Assembly: GCF_003574215.1 (NCBI RefSeq)
Contig: NZ_AP018558.1
Location: 654,001 to 718,000, forward strand
Direction of reading: 5' to 3'
Source of the DNA: Hydrogenophilus thermoluteolus
GTDB lineage: Bacteria > Pseudomonadota > Gammaproteobacteria > Burkholderiales > Rhodocyclaceae
DNA: 64,000 nt
In this document: piece by piece, positions 1-7,837 of the stretch
How positions within the stretch are numbered: the first letter of the stretch is position 1
Layout: every line of letters starts with the position of its first letter
Program-made: the position numbers and the translations under genes
The notes under the pieces: model-generated
What the model was told of the DNA's origin: nothing
The model's input: only the letters and a program-made list of their open reading frames with translations
Database searches by the model: none

Positions 1-1
1 T

Positions 2-247
2 GGAAGGCACCATGGCGCGTGGCATTTCGCAGCGCGGCTCGAGGAGCCGTTGCCGCGCATCCGTGCCGAAGAGCTGTCGGATTGGTTCGCTGCGCACCCC
101 GATGGGGTGGCGCTTGTCGTGGTGGATCATAAACGGCTGCGCCACGGCGAATGCTTGCCATGGCGCAGCGATTGGGTCTGTTATCGAATGGCCCACCAGG
201 CACCTAAGCCAGCTGCCAGCAGCAGCGGGAAAAGTCCCCAGCCGTAA
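2..247 (+). CDS. C-terminal fragment of a probable membrane glycosyltransferase (5' end outside window)
   Basis: An open frame enters from the left edge and stops at a TAA ending at 247, giving about 81 residues with no start inside the window. The fragment contains the stretch HFAARLEEPLPRIRAEEL followed by WFAAHPDGVALVVVDHKRL. This resembles the soluble tail of GT39/ArnT-like glycosyltransferases, where such a segment follows the membrane helices; that assignment is from memory and tentative. The last 67 bases overlap the end of the convergent cytochrome b561 gene, so one of the two 3' ends may be shorter in practice. Function cannot be settled from this piece. Confidence 0.4.
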   Translation, partial: GRHHGAWHFAARLEEPLPRIRAEELSDWFAAHPDGVALVVVDHKRLRHGECLPWRSDWVCYRMAHQAPKPAASSSGKSPQP

Positions 248-810
248 GCGGCTGTGATCGCCTCATCGGGGGTGGCCAGTTTTTTGCCGGTGATCATCGC
301 CTTGGGAAGCGATTCGCGATGCGCAATACTCCCGACCGCAACGCCTGCCAGATGGATCGCGATCACGGCAAGGAAAAGGTTGGCCACCGCTTCATGGAGT
401 TCTTCGAAAAACTCCCCACCGATTTCGTTGAAGGTGAACCAACCTGTGAGCGGTGTGACGATTGCGAACGCCAGTAACGCGAGCACCGCATAACCGCCAG
501 CCGGGTTGTGGCTGGTGTAGTGTGGGACATTCCCAGTGGTCCAACCGGTGCTGAGCGTCTTCAGGTACGCGATCGCTTCGCTGGGCGGGCGGACGAACGC
601 GCTAAACCGGGCAGGCGGGGAACCGATGAACCCCCAGACGATTCGGAAGAGGGCAATTCCCAACGCGGTGCCGCCAATAGCCGCGTGCCACAGACGGAAG
701 GTTTCGCTCTCACCCGTTATCCAAGCCAATGCGACCGAGCCGGCCAACAGCCAGTGGCCTACGCGAACAGGCAGATCCCAAATCGGTACGGTCAATCGTT
801 CTCGCGCCAT
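181..810 (-). CDS. cytochrome b561-type membrane protein of the SHP/DHC module
   Basis: A 209-residue protein of the prokaryotic cytochrome b561 / Ni-Fe hydrogenase b-type family. It has four strongly hydrophobic segments and histidines suited to haem b ligation (VGHWLLAG near residue 18, LWHAAIGG near 41, ELHEAVANLFLAVIAIHLAG near 145). It probably passes electrons from the quinone pool to the two periplasmic c-type cytochromes encoded just upstream. Its start overlaps the end of the dihaem cytochrome c gene by 19 bases, so translation is probably coupled and the three genes form one minus-strand operon. The family is clear; the electron route is inferred from context. Confidence 0.85.
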   Translation of the reverse strand: MARERLTVPIWDLPVRVGHWLLAGSVALAWITGESETFRLWHAAIGGTALGIALFRIVWGFIGSPPARFSAFVRPPSEAIAYLKTLSTGWTTGNVPHYTSHNPAGGYAVLALLAFAIVTPLTGWFTFNEIGGEFFEELHEAVANLFLAVIAIHLAGVAVGSIAHRESLPKAMITGKKLATPDEAITAAYGWGLFPLLLAAGLGAWWAIR

Positions 811-1295
811 TTTTCAACTCCTGATAGTTTGATCGTTTCGTCGTCAAAAATTCCTTGATCCGCTTGTTGGTGACAAGCGCCGCAATTGACTGGCGAGCGC
901 ACGTCGCTGCGCGACCAGATGGCGCGCGGGATTTTTCGGTGCTCTTTTTGAAAATAGCGTGTCTGGGTGAGTCTGGGCGGGTTACCGGGGGGCGAGCCTA
1001 CTTTGCGCTCCGGTCCGGCCCAACGGACGAGGTACGCAGTGATGGCCTGCGCGGTATCGGCAGGAATTTCGGCGTTGTCGCCGTAGTGACGATCGAGCTG
1101 GGCCATTACCGCTTTCCATGCGTCAGCCGACAAGAGTTGTGGCGGGAACGGGATATGACAGCTGCCGCACTCCTGCTGGTATTGCGTTGGCGCTTGGGCG
1201 ATCCAATTGCCCCGAATATCCGCATTCGCTACCGTGGTTGTCACGGTGGCTGCAAGAGCGAGTGGGATCGAGAGAAGATGCGTCGAACGGCTCAT
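792..1295 (-). CDS. dihaem cytochrome c (DHC family)
   Basis: A 167-residue exported protein: signal peptide about residues 1-25 ending ANA, then two haem c sites, CGSCH at 43-47 and CGACH at 138-142. The length and the late second CxxCH match the DHC family first described beside SHP in Rhodobacter sphaeroides. DHC is known there to exchange electrons with SHP. It lies between the SHP gene and cytochrome b561 on the same strand, with a good AAGGAG nine bases before the ATG. It probably acts in the periplasm as the link between the membrane b-cytochrome and SHP. Confidence 0.85.
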   Translation of the reverse strand: MSRSTHLLSIPLALAATVTTTVANADIRGNWIAQAPTQYQQECGSCHIPFPPQLLSADAWKAVMAQLDRHYGDNAEIPADTAQAITAYLVRWAGPERKVGSPPGNPPRLTQTRYFQKEHRKIPRAIWSRSDVRSPVNCGACHQQADQGIFDDETIKLSGVEKWREND

Positions 1296-1308
1296 GGCTT
1301 TTGCTCCT

Positions 1309-1728
1309 TTACGTTCCTAAAAGAAACGCGATGAAATCGGCCCTTTCTGCCGCAGTGCATTCACGACCGACGACCTCTGTGCAGTTACGGTGAAACCATT
1401 TGGCTACTTTGCGCGGGTTCGTGAACCGTTCCGGGTTGGCGCGCGGGGCAAGCGGTGCGATCGTCTTACCCGTGATGACGTGCCTGCCCTCTTGAACGGG
1501 GTTTTCAGTATGGCAGGAGCTGCACGATGGCATGCGGTCGTTCTGAGCAAATCGTTTGCGAAAGAAAGCGCCGCCCCTTTGGGGATCCGGACGGAATTGC
1601 GGGTCTTGGCGCTGCGCCTCGGCGGTGAACGCGGTGAGAAAATCGCTCGGCGTCTGTAGCTCTTGGCCATAAGATCCGAAGCCGTTCGCCAGAAGCGCGA
1701 TCATGGCGACAACATGTTTGGGTTTCAT
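1309..1728 (-). CDS. SHP-like monohaem cytochrome c (DUF1924)
   Basis: A 139-residue protein with a signal peptide (residues 1-21) and a single haem c motif CSSCH at 69-73, followed by the family's C-terminal WFHRNCTEVVGREC segment containing two further cysteines. This is the DUF1924/SHP ('sphaeroides haem protein') layout. SHP is a class I c-type cytochrome whose haem can bind oxygen or nitric oxide after reduction; the physiological role is still unclear. It is the first gene of the three-gene minus-strand operon, with GGGAG before the ATG, and reads away from the PepSY/two-component genes. Confidence 0.85.
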   Translation of the reverse strand: MKPKHVVAMIALLANGFGSYGQELQTPSDFLTAFTAEAQRQDPQFRPDPQRGGAFFRKRFAQNDRMPSCSSCHTENPVQEGRHVITGKTIAPLAPRANPERFTNPRKVAKWFHRNCTEVVGRECTAAERADFIAFLLGT

Positions 1729-1772
1729 ATGCTTCTCCCAGAAGACAGACGCTCGAATTGTGGAGGGACAAA

Positions 1773-1828
1773 CTGAACGCGGGCTGAACGCCCTGTTCAG
1801 GTAGTGTTCACCCGTTGCGGCATACTAT
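1773..1828. promoter_or_regulatory. Divergent control region with four TGAAC half-sites
   Basis: The SHP-PepSY intergenic region holds CTGAACGC at 1773-1780 and again at 1784-1791. GTTCA follows at 1795-1799 and again at 1806-1810, on the opposite strand. Each pair is spaced exactly 11 bases, one helical turn, and the two pairs face each other. OmpR/PhoB-family regulators normally bind such direct repeats. A plausible -10 (TACTAT, 1823-1828) for the PepSY gene follows the right-hand pair, which would sit at about -35. The obvious ligand is the regulator encoded at 2287-2970; that is inference. Confidence 0.55.
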
Positions 1829-1864
1829 CGGCGTGTGTTCAACGAAAAGGAGAGAGGAAAAACC

Positions 1865-2272
1865 ATGCGCAGTCGTTATCTTTTGGGCGCAATCGCTGTG
1901 GCAGTGCTCTCTGTTGGCATGACCCAGTGGAACAGCGACGGGTTGGGAGTCACGCTTGCTTACGCTTCCAAAAAAGCCGAACGGGTGCAGATGCTCGAGG
2001 CGATTCAACGCGGCGAGCTGATGCCGTTCGAAACGATCCTCACCAAGGTGCGGGAAGAGCTCGGCGGCCATCTCGTCGAAGTGGAGCTCGAAGACCAAGG
2101 CTGGTCACCGTCTGGCTGGGTCTATGAGGTGAAATGGCTGACTACCGACGGGCAGCTCATCAAGCGCTACTATGACGCCCAAAGTGGGGCGTTGCTCCGC
2201 GATAAGACCAAGTCCGTCAGAAAGGAATGGAAGCGCAGTGAAGAATGGAAGCACGATGCGCAGCGTCAATGA
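1865..2272 (+). CDS. PepSY-domain periplasmic protein
   Basis: A 135-residue protein with a signal peptide (MRSRYLLGAIAVAVLSVGM...) and one PepSY domain: a leading ISL-like helix (MLEAIQRGELMPFETILTKVREELGG), the beta core VVEVELEDQGWSPSGWVYEVKWL, then YYDAQSGALL. The ATG at 1865 is chosen because AAGGAGAGAGG lies just upstream at 1849-1859; an ATG at 1835 would start inside the leader. PepSY proteins beside a two-component system commonly serve as periplasmic inhibitors or sensors. It is the first gene of the operon with the response regulator (14-base gap) and kinase. Confidence 0.8.
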   Translation: MRSRYLLGAIAVAVLSVGMTQWNSDGLGVTLAYASKKAERVQMLEAIQRGELMPFETILTKVREELGGHLVEVELEDQGWSPSGWVYEVKWLTTDGQLIKRYYDAQSGALLRDKTKSVRKEWKRSEEWKHDAQRQ

Positions 2273-2286
2273 GCTAGGTAACCAAG

Positions 2287-2970
2287 ATGCGCGTTTTGGT
2301 GGTCGAGGACGAACCCAGTTTGCGGGCACAGCTGGTCAAAACGTTACACGAGGCGTCGTTCGACGTCGATGGCGCGGCAACGGCAAACGAAGCGGACCTC
2401 TGGGTGCGGCAAGGGATACACGACCTGATCGTGCTCGATTTGGGCTTACCCGGCCGCGATGGACTCACGCTTCTCAAGGGGTGGCGCGCTGCGGGGGTGA
2501 TGCTGCCAGTGCTGATTCTGACCGCGCGTGATGCCTGGTACGAAAAAGTGGATGGGATCGAAGCTGGTGCCGATGATTACCTTACCAAACCGTATCATCC
2601 CGCTGAACTGGTGGCGCGGGTGCGCGCCTTGTTGCGGCGCGCCACCGGCGAGGCCAGAGGGGTGATTCGGTGTGGCGATCTGGCGATCGATCTCATCGCC
2701 GGCCAAGTGACCCGAAACGGAACACCGATCGGCTTGACTGCGAAAGAGTGGTCGCTCCTCGAAGGGTTGGTGACTCGTGCTGGGCGTATCGTCAGCAAGG
2801 ATTTTCTCCGGGAACGGCTTTACAGCGACGGCGAGGATCCCGAATCGAACACCGTCGAGGTCTTTGTCGCGCGGTTGCGACGAAAATTACCCGAACTGCC
2901 AATCGTCACCGAACGGGGAATGGGTTACCGGGTCACCTTGCCCAAGGGTGATCCGGAAAAGGGAGTGTGA
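2287..2970 (+). CDS. OmpR/PhoP-family response regulator
   Basis: A 227-residue regulator with an N-terminal receiver domain (VEDE acidic pocket, phospho-acceptor D51 in VLDLGLPG, conserved T in LTARDAWYEK, K in LTKPYHP) and a C-terminal winged helix (LTAKEWSLLEGLVTRAG to NTVEVFVARLRRKL, GMGYRV). It belongs to the QseB/PhoP type. Its stop overlaps the kinase start in the sequence GTGA. It most likely binds the 11-bp-spaced half-sites between the SHP operon and the PepSY gene and controls both, but no target was tested. Confidence 0.92.
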   Translation: MRVLVVEDEPSLRAQLVKTLHEASFDVDGAATANEADLWVRQGIHDLIVLDLGLPGRDGLTLLKGWRAAGVMLPVLILTARDAWYEKVDGIEAGADDYLTKPYHPAELVARVRALLRRATGEARGVIRCGDLAIDLIAGQVTRNGTPIGLTAKEWSLLEGLVTRAGRIVSKDFLRERLYSDGEDPESNTVEVFVARLRRKLPELPIVTERGMGYRVTLPKGDPEKGV

Positions 2971-4406
2971 CCAACGTGACCATGTTGCGGTCGTTGCGCT
3001 GGCAGTGGTTTGTGGTGGCGATGGTCGTCACTGGGGTGACGATCGCCATGCTGGCCAAGTGGCTCCAGTATGAATTCCATGACCATTTGGAGGAACAGCA
3101 AGTCGCCGAATTGACCTTCCAGCTCGATGCCGTTACAGCCAATTTGCCCGAATTGGCGAAAAGCGCCCCGCTTGACCTTCCGGAACGGGTTGCCGAACGA
3201 CTTGCCGACCCACGCTGGCGTCGCCCCTATTCGGGATGGTATTGGCAAGTCGAGCGGCTGGATCGAACGGACGCCGTGTGGTCGTCGCGGTCGCTGTGGG
3301 ATTTCCGTCTGGCGTTCCCTGAGCGGGCTGACTGGGGGAAAGGGTCCCCGGTACTGTTGCGGGATCTCGCTGGCCCAGACGGACAAAAGCTTTTGGCACT
3401 GGTTCGTGTGGTTCGCTGGGAGGAGGAAGCGGGCCAGTTGTGGCGGGTGACCGTTGCTCGGGATCAGGCGCAGCTTCAAGCGATCGACGAGGAGTTTCGA
3501 CAAGAGTTGTGGACGATTCTGGCTGGTGTCGTGGTGGTCTTGCTTGCCGGTGGCTTGGTGCAATGGGGGTTAGGGGTGCGACCATTGCGGCGGCTCGAAC
3601 GCGCGCTCACTGCAGTAGAACGGGGCGAAGCGCACTTCGTTGCGGGGTCGTACCCCACGGAGCTCGCGTCCGTGGTCGCGACGTTCAACGCGTTGCTTCG
3701 GACCTTACGCGAGCAGAGTGAGACCGGGCGTCGCCAGACTGGGCAGTTGGCGCACGCGTTGAAGACGCCGTTGGCGGCGATCTTGCAGATTGCTCGGCAA
3801 GAGGCAAAACAGCCGTGGGCAGACGAAATCGTGGCGCAGGCAGAGTTGGCGCACGCCCACGTCCGCCATTATCTCGCGCTTGCCCGGGCGGAAGCGAGCC
3901 GCGGCGCATTGGGCAAGCGGTGCGATCTGGCCGAAGTACTCGAACGGATCGTAGCGGCGATGACGACGATTTTTGCGGAAAAAGCGCTGCAGTGGTCTTG
4001 CGATTGGCCTGCCCATTGCCAGGTAGTGGGCGATGCGCGTGACGTGACAGAGCTACTGGGAAATCTCTTGGAGAACGCGGCACGGCACGCCCGAGCCCGA
4101 GTCGGGGTTCGCGTCGTTCCAGAGGTCGTGCAGGGGCATTCGGGCTGGCGGATCGAGATCGAAGACGACGGCCCAGGCTTCGAGGGTGCGCACGAATCGT
4201 CAGGGTCGATGGGAGCCTGCGCGTCGGTGGAAGCAGCGAACGCGTCTGACGCGTCGTTGTTGCCGCAAGCCGGTCTGGGTTTGCACGTTGCGCAAACCAT
4301 CGTCCGCGCCTTGGGAGGGTCGATCGCGTGGCTCGGCAGTGAGCGCTATGGGGGCGCACGGGTTTCGCTCTTCCTTCCCAGTCGATTCGTCGCCGAAAGC
4401 CATTGA
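2967..4406 (+). CDS. Sensor histidine kinase partner of the PepSY/OmpR module
   Basis: A 479-residue membrane kinase. A first transmembrane helix lies near residues 13-33, a periplasmic domain of roughly 145 residues follows, and a second helix (ILAGVVVVLLAGGLVQWGLG) begins near 178. The HisKA box contains LAHALKTPL with phospho-acceptor H263; the HATPase_c domain shows the N box (LLGNLLENAARHA), G1 (EDDGPGF) and G2 (GLGLHVAQTIV). The H-box wording LAHALKTPL is typical of PhoQ-like kinases. The GTG start overlaps the regulator's stop, which indicates coupled translation. The signal is unknown; haem, oxygen or nitric oxide stress would fit the neighbouring SHP genes. Confidence 0.9.
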   Translation: MTNVTMLRSLRWQWFVVAMVVTGVTIAMLAKWLQYEFHDHLEEQQVAELTFQLDAVTANLPELAKSAPLDLPERVAERLADPRWRRPYSGWYWQVERLDRTDAVWSSRSLWDFRLAFPERADWGKGSPVLLRDLAGPDGQKLLALVRVVRWEEEAGQLWRVTVARDQAQLQAIDEEFRQELWTILAGVVVVLLAGGLVQWGLGVRPLRRLERALTAVERGEAHFVAGSYPTELASVVATFNALLRTLREQSETGRRQTGQLAHALKTPLAAILQIARQEAKQPWADEIVAQAELAHAHVRHYLALARAEASRGALGKRCDLAEVLERIVAAMTTIFAEKALQWSCDWPAHCQVVGDARDVTELLGNLLENAARHARARVGVRVVPEVVQGHSGWRIEIEDDGPGFEGAHESSGSMGACASVEAANASDASLLPQAGLGLHVAQTIVRALGGSIAWLGSERYGGARVSLFLPSRFVAESH

Positions 4407-4432
4407 CAGCACAGCACCTTTTCCGTTATGAT
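4403..4432 (+). promoter_or_regulatory. Promoter of rplM-rpsI
   Basis: A perfect -35 TTGACA (4403-4408), an 18-base spacer and a -10 TATGAT (4427-4432) stand 60 bases before the rplM start. This close match to the sigma-70 consensus fits a ribosomal protein operon. The -35 abuts the kinase stop codon, so the two-component operon has no room for its own terminator here. Confidence 0.75.
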
Positions 4433-4492
4433 CTCGCTCTTTCTAGAAGAGGCTGCGCCCGCGGCCAAACAAGAGACAGTCAGAGGATGCAC

Positions 4493-4921
4493 ATGAAAAC
4501 CTTTTCCGCCAAACCGCATGAAGTGAAGCGCGACTGGTACGTCGTGGATGCGTCCGGCAAGGTTTTGGGGCGTTTGGCCTCGGAAATCGCACGGCGCCTT
4601 CGCGGCAAGCACAAGTCGATCTATACCCCGCACGTCGATACCGGTGACTATATCGTCGTGGTGAACGTCGATAAGATCCGCGTCACGGGGAACAAGGCAA
4701 AAGACAAGAAGTACTATCGCCATTCGGGCTACCCCGGTGGGCTGTACGAAACCACGTTCGAAAAGCTTCTGGCCAAGCATCCGGAGCGGGTGCTGGAAAA
4801 AGCGGTCAAAGGGATGTTGCCAAAAGGGCCGCTTGGGTACCGGATGATCAAAAAGTTGAAGTGCTACGCAGGGCCGGAGCATCCGCACGCTGCGCAGCAA
4901 CCGAAACCGCTCGATATCTGA
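4493..4921 (+). CDS. rplM: 50S ribosomal protein L13
   Basis: A 142-residue protein beginning MKTFSAKPHEVKRDWYVVDA and continuing with GKVLGRLASEIARRLRGKHK and YTPHVDTGDYIVV, the L13 signature. It binds 23S rRNA early in large-subunit assembly. The ATG at 4493 is favoured over 4487 because AGAGG sits at the right distance and the protein then has the normal L13 length. rpsI follows after ten bases, the usual bacterial pairing, and both are read from the promoter at 4403-4432. Confidence 0.98.
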   Translation: MKTFSAKPHEVKRDWYVVDASGKVLGRLASEIARRLRGKHKSIYTPHVDTGDYIVVVNVDKIRVTGNKAKDKKYYRHSGYPGGLYETTFEKLLAKHPERVLEKAVKGMLPKGPLGYRMIKKLKCYAGPEHPHAAQQPKPLDI

Positions 4922-4931
4922 GGAGCGCATG

Positions 4932-5324
4932 ATGGCGGTCAATCAAAATTACGGAACCGGGCGTCGCAAAGAAGCAGTGGCGCGCGTCTTTCTGAAGCCG
5001 GGTAAAGGCAGCATCGTCGTGAACGGTAAGCCGGTCGATAGCTACTTCTCGCGGGAAACCGCGCGCATGATCGTGCGTCAGCCGCTCGAGCTCTTGGGCG
5101 TTACCGAGCAGTTCGATTTCACCATCACCGTGAAAGGTGGCGGTGAGTCGGGGCAAGCCGGTGCGGTGCGTCATGGGATCACCCGCGCGTTGATCGACTA
5201 CAATCCGGAGTGGAAAGCGCAATTGCGCGCAGCCGGGTTCGTGACCCGCGACGCTCGTGAGGTCGAACGCAAGAAAGTGGGTCTCAAGAAAGCCCGCCGC
5301 GCCGAGCAGTACTCGAAGCGGTAA
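4932..5324 (+). CDS. rpsI: 30S ribosomal protein S9
   Basis: A 130-residue protein starting MAVNQNYGTGRRKEAVARVF and ending in the basic tail KKARRAEQYSKR, whose terminal SKR reaches the ribosomal P site. An ATG three bases earlier (4929) is possible, but AGGAG at 4921-4925 is better spaced for 4932 and homologues start MA. It is the second gene of the rplM operon and is followed by a clear terminator. Confidence 0.97.
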   Translation: MAVNQNYGTGRRKEAVARVFLKPGKGSIVVNGKPVDSYFSRETARMIVRQPLELLGVTEQFDFTITVKGGGESGQAGAVRHGITRALIDYNPEWKAQLRAAGFVTRDAREVERKKVGLKKARRAEQYSKR

Positions 5325-5345
5325 GCAAAAGATCTTTTCCAGACG

Positions 5346-5372
5346 AAAAAGCCACCTTGCGGTGGCTTTTTT
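5346..5372 (+). terminator. Rho-independent terminator of rplM-rpsI
   Basis: The stem GCCACC (5351-5356) and GGTGGC (5361-5366) closes a TTGC loop. It is preceded by an A run that pairs with the following six Ts. It ends the ribosomal protein transcript 38 bases before argC. Confidence 0.9.
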
Positions 5373-5409
5373 GTTATCCTGTCACCAGACAATCAAGCAA
5401 GGAGTGACG

Positions 5410-6438
5410 ATGATTCGCGTCGGTATCGTGGGGGGAACCGGTTACACGGGAGTCGAACTGCTGCGGCTGCTGGTTGGTCATCCGAATGTCACGTTGCATG
5501 CGATCACTTCGCGCGGCGAAGCGGGAACCCCGGTGGCGCAGCTCTTTCCGTCGCTGCGCGGACGGGTCGATCTGGCGTTTTCCCACCCGGACGAAGCACC
5601 GCTCGATGCCTGTGACGTCGTGTTTTTTGCGACGCCGAACGGAATCGCGATGCACGAGGCGCCAAAGCTCCTCGCGAAAGGGGTTCGGGTGATCGATCTC
5701 GCTGCGGACTTTCGCTTACGTGACGTCGCGGTTTGGGAACGCTGGTACGGGATGCGGCACGCTTCACCTGAATGGGTGGCGAAAGCGGTCTATGGGCTAC
5801 CTGAGCTCTTCCGTGACGAAATTCGTACCGCACAGCTCGTGGCCAATCCTGGCTGTTATCCCACTGCGGTGCAGCTTGGCCTTGCCCCGCTCGTCAAAGC
5901 GCAGGTGGTGCGCTGCGAAGGGTTGATCGCCGATTGCAAATCGGGCGTTTCGGGCGCCGGACGTAAAGCGGAGGTGCATACCCTTTTTGCGGAAGCCAGT
6001 GACAATTTCAAAGCCTACGGTGTTGCCGGGCATCGCCACCAACCCGAAATCGTCCAGGGGTTGGCCCGTCTGGCCGGAACAGATGTCGAGCTCACGTTCG
6101 TGCCCCATCTCACCCCGATGATTCGCGGCATCCATGCCACCCTCTACGCGGAACTCACTACGGAAGTCGACCTCCAGGCGCTGTACGAAACGTTCTATCG
6201 CGAAGAGCCGTTTGTCGACGTTCTGCCCAGTGGGGCGCATCCCGAAACCCGTTCCGTACGCGCGGCGAACCTCTGCCGCATCGCGGTCCATCGCCCCGGT
6301 AACGGTCGCCGCGTGGTGGTTCTCTCAGTGATCGACAATTTGGTGAAAGGGGCCGCGGGGCAAGCGGTACAGAACATGAATCTGATGTTCGGTTTGCCGG
6401 AGACGACGGGGCTCATGCAGGTGCCGGTCAGCCCGTAA
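5410..6438 (+). CDS. argC: N-acetyl-gamma-glutamyl-phosphate reductase
   Basis: A 342-residue enzyme for the third step of arginine synthesis, the NADPH-dependent reduction of N-acetylglutamyl phosphate to the semialdehyde. It has the N-terminal nucleotide motif VGGTGYTG, the catalytic cysteine in VANPGCYPTAVQLGL, and the conserved histidine region GHRHQPEI. The ATG at 5410 follows AAGGAG; an upstream in-frame extension would run through the rpsI terminator and is rejected. It stands alone between rpsI and erpA. Confidence 0.97.
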   Translation: MIRVGIVGGTGYTGVELLRLLVGHPNVTLHAITSRGEAGTPVAQLFPSLRGRVDLAFSHPDEAPLDACDVVFFATPNGIAMHEAPKLLAKGVRVIDLAADFRLRDVAVWERWYGMRHASPEWVAKAVYGLPELFRDEIRTAQLVANPGCYPTAVQLGLAPLVKAQVVRCEGLIADCKSGVSGAGRKAEVHTLFAEASDNFKAYGVAGHRHQPEIVQGLARLAGTDVELTFVPHLTPMIRGIHATLYAELTTEVDLQALYETFYREEPFVDVLPSGAHPETRSVRAANLCRIAVHRPGNGRRVVVLSVIDNLVKGAAGQAVQNMNLMFGLPETTGLMQVPVSP

Positions 6439-6503
6439 GGGGGTTGCAATTTTCCGACTAAAACGCTAAGTTATTGCTATCGGTACGAACAAGGAGTGAC
6501 CCA

Positions 6504-6851
6504 ATGAGCGAAGCAGTCGTCGACGATGTTCTGGTATTTACGGATGCCGCTGCCGCAAAAGTGCGCGAGCTGATCGAAGAGGAAGGTAACCCCAATCTGA
6601 AGTTACGCGTATTCATCACCGGTGGCGGGTGTTCCGGTTTTCAGTATGGATTCACCTTCGACGAGGAAGTGGCGGACGACGATACGGTGGTCGAAAAAGG
6701 CGGCGTGACGTTGCTGATCGACTCGATGAGCTACCAATATCTGGTGGGTGCCGAAATCGACTACGTCGAAGACATCAACGGTGCGCAATTCGTGATTCGC
6801 AACCCCAACGCGGTGACGACCTGCGGCTGTGGGTCGTCGTTTTCTGTCTGA
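6504..6851 (+). CDS. erpA: A-type iron-sulfur carrier / insertion protein
   Basis: A 115-residue protein of the IscA/ErpA family with the three conserved cysteines in GGGCSGFQYGF and TTCGCGSSFSV. It carries Fe-S clusters from the ISC scaffold to apo-proteins. The ATG at 6504 is set by AAGGAG at 6491-6496. The position beside argC and rpsI is the usual betaproteobacterial site of erpA, which favours erpA over iscA. A strong terminator follows. Confidence 0.92.
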   Translation: MSEAVVDDVLVFTDAAAAKVRELIEEEGNPNLKLRVFITGGGCSGFQYGFTFDEEVADDDTVVEKGGVTLLIDSMSYQYLVGAEIDYVEDINGAQFVIRNPNAVTTCGCGSSFSV

Positions 6852-6873
6852 ATCGCGAGACCGCCGAACAGTG

Positions 6874-6899
6874 AACCGCCCCAAAGGGGCGGTTTTTTT
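6874..6899 (+). terminator. Rho-independent terminator of erpA
   Basis: The nine-base stem AACCGCCCC (6874-6882) / GGGGCGGTT (6886-6894) with an AAA loop is followed by an unbroken T run. Confidence 0.93.
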
Positions 6900-6914
6900 G
6901 TGGTACGATGTGAC

Positions 6915-6931
6915 GTTGACGTTAACGTAAC
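6915..6931. promoter_or_regulatory. Palindromic operator before the SDR gene
   Basis: GTTGACGTTAACGTAAC lies 14 bases before the dehydrogenase start; its core ACGTTAACGT is a perfect ten-base palindrome. The pattern of two ACGT blocks resembles sites I remember for LiuR, a MerR-family regulator of branched-chain amino acid degradation. The downstream gene's family would suit that, but no regulator is encoded nearby and the match is from memory. Confidence 0.4.
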
Positions 6932-6944
6932 AAAGGAGGAGCCG

Positions 6945-7712
6945 ATGTTGATTTCGGATCGCGTTTTCGTGATCACCGGTGCCGCGTCGGGGTTGGGCGC
7001 AGCGACGGCCCAAGCCGCGGTGGCGCAGGGCGCCAAAGTGGTGTTGCTCGATCGCGATGCGAAAAAAGGGGCGGCGGTTGCCGGGCAACTGGGTGCCGCT
7101 GCGCGCTTTTGCCCGTGTGACGTCACCGACGAAACCTCGGTGCGGGAGGCGCTCGAGGCGGGCGTGGCAGCGTTTGGACGCATCGATGTCTTGGTGAACT
7201 GCGCCGGGGTTGCACCGGCGGAAAAATTGGTGGGTCGCGAAGGACCACACGCGCTCGTTTCTTTCGAACGCACGATTGCGATCAACCTGACCGGTACCTT
7301 CAACACGATGCGGCTTGCGGCAGCGCGGATGATCGGCAACGAGCCCAACGAACACGGCGAGCGCGGGGTGATCGTCAATACGGCGTCGATCGCAGCGTTC
7401 GAAGGGCAGATCGGTCAAATTGCGTATGCCGCGTCGAAAGGAGGGATCGTTGCGATGACATTGCCGGCAGCGCGGGAGTTGGCGCGGCACGGGGTGCGGG
7501 TGATGACCATTGCGCCCGGGATCATGGAGACCCCAATGCTCCTGGGGATGCCGCAAGAGGTGCAGCAGTCGCTGCACGCGATGGTCCCTTTCCCGCAGCG
7601 CATGGGCAAACCGGCCGAATATGCCGCGCTGGTGTTGCACATCGTGAGCAATCCGTATCTCAACGGTGAGACCATTCGCCTCGACGGCGCAATCCGGATG
7701 AGCGCGAAGTAA
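6945..7712 (+). CDS. SDR-family 3-hydroxyacyl-CoA dehydrogenase (HSD10-like)
   Basis: A 255-residue classical short-chain dehydrogenase. It has the glycine motif TGAASGLG near residue 13, an NCAGV motif, a catalytic serine in VNTASIAAFEG and YAASKGG with the catalytic Tyr and Lys. The C-terminal wording RVMTIAPGIMETPML is typical of the HSD10 / 3-hydroxy-2-methylbutyryl-CoA dehydrogenase group, which acts in isoleucine and fatty acid breakdown. The ATG at 6945 follows AAAGGAGGA. It is monocistronic between the erpA terminator and ccoI. Exact substrate is inferred. Confidence 0.85.
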   Translation: MLISDRVFVITGAASGLGAATAQAAVAQGAKVVLLDRDAKKGAAVAGQLGAAARFCPCDVTDETSVREALEAGVAAFGRIDVLVNCAGVAPAEKLVGREGPHALVSFERTIAINLTGTFNTMRLAAARMIGNEPNEHGERGVIVNTASIAAFEGQIGQIAYAASKGGIVAMTLPAARELARHGVRVMTIAPGIMETPMLLGMPQEVQQSLHAMVPFPQRMGKPAEYAALVLHIVSNPYLNGETIRLDGAIRMSAK

Positions 7713-7837
7713 GGTGTGACCGGGGCGCGCCGATCCTACCGGCTGCGGAGTGCCCGGTGCAGGTGCCCGCAGCAAGGACGGGTCATCGGGTACAATCGCC
7801 ACTTACGCCCGCGCGTGTGGCGCAATCCCGTCCGTTC

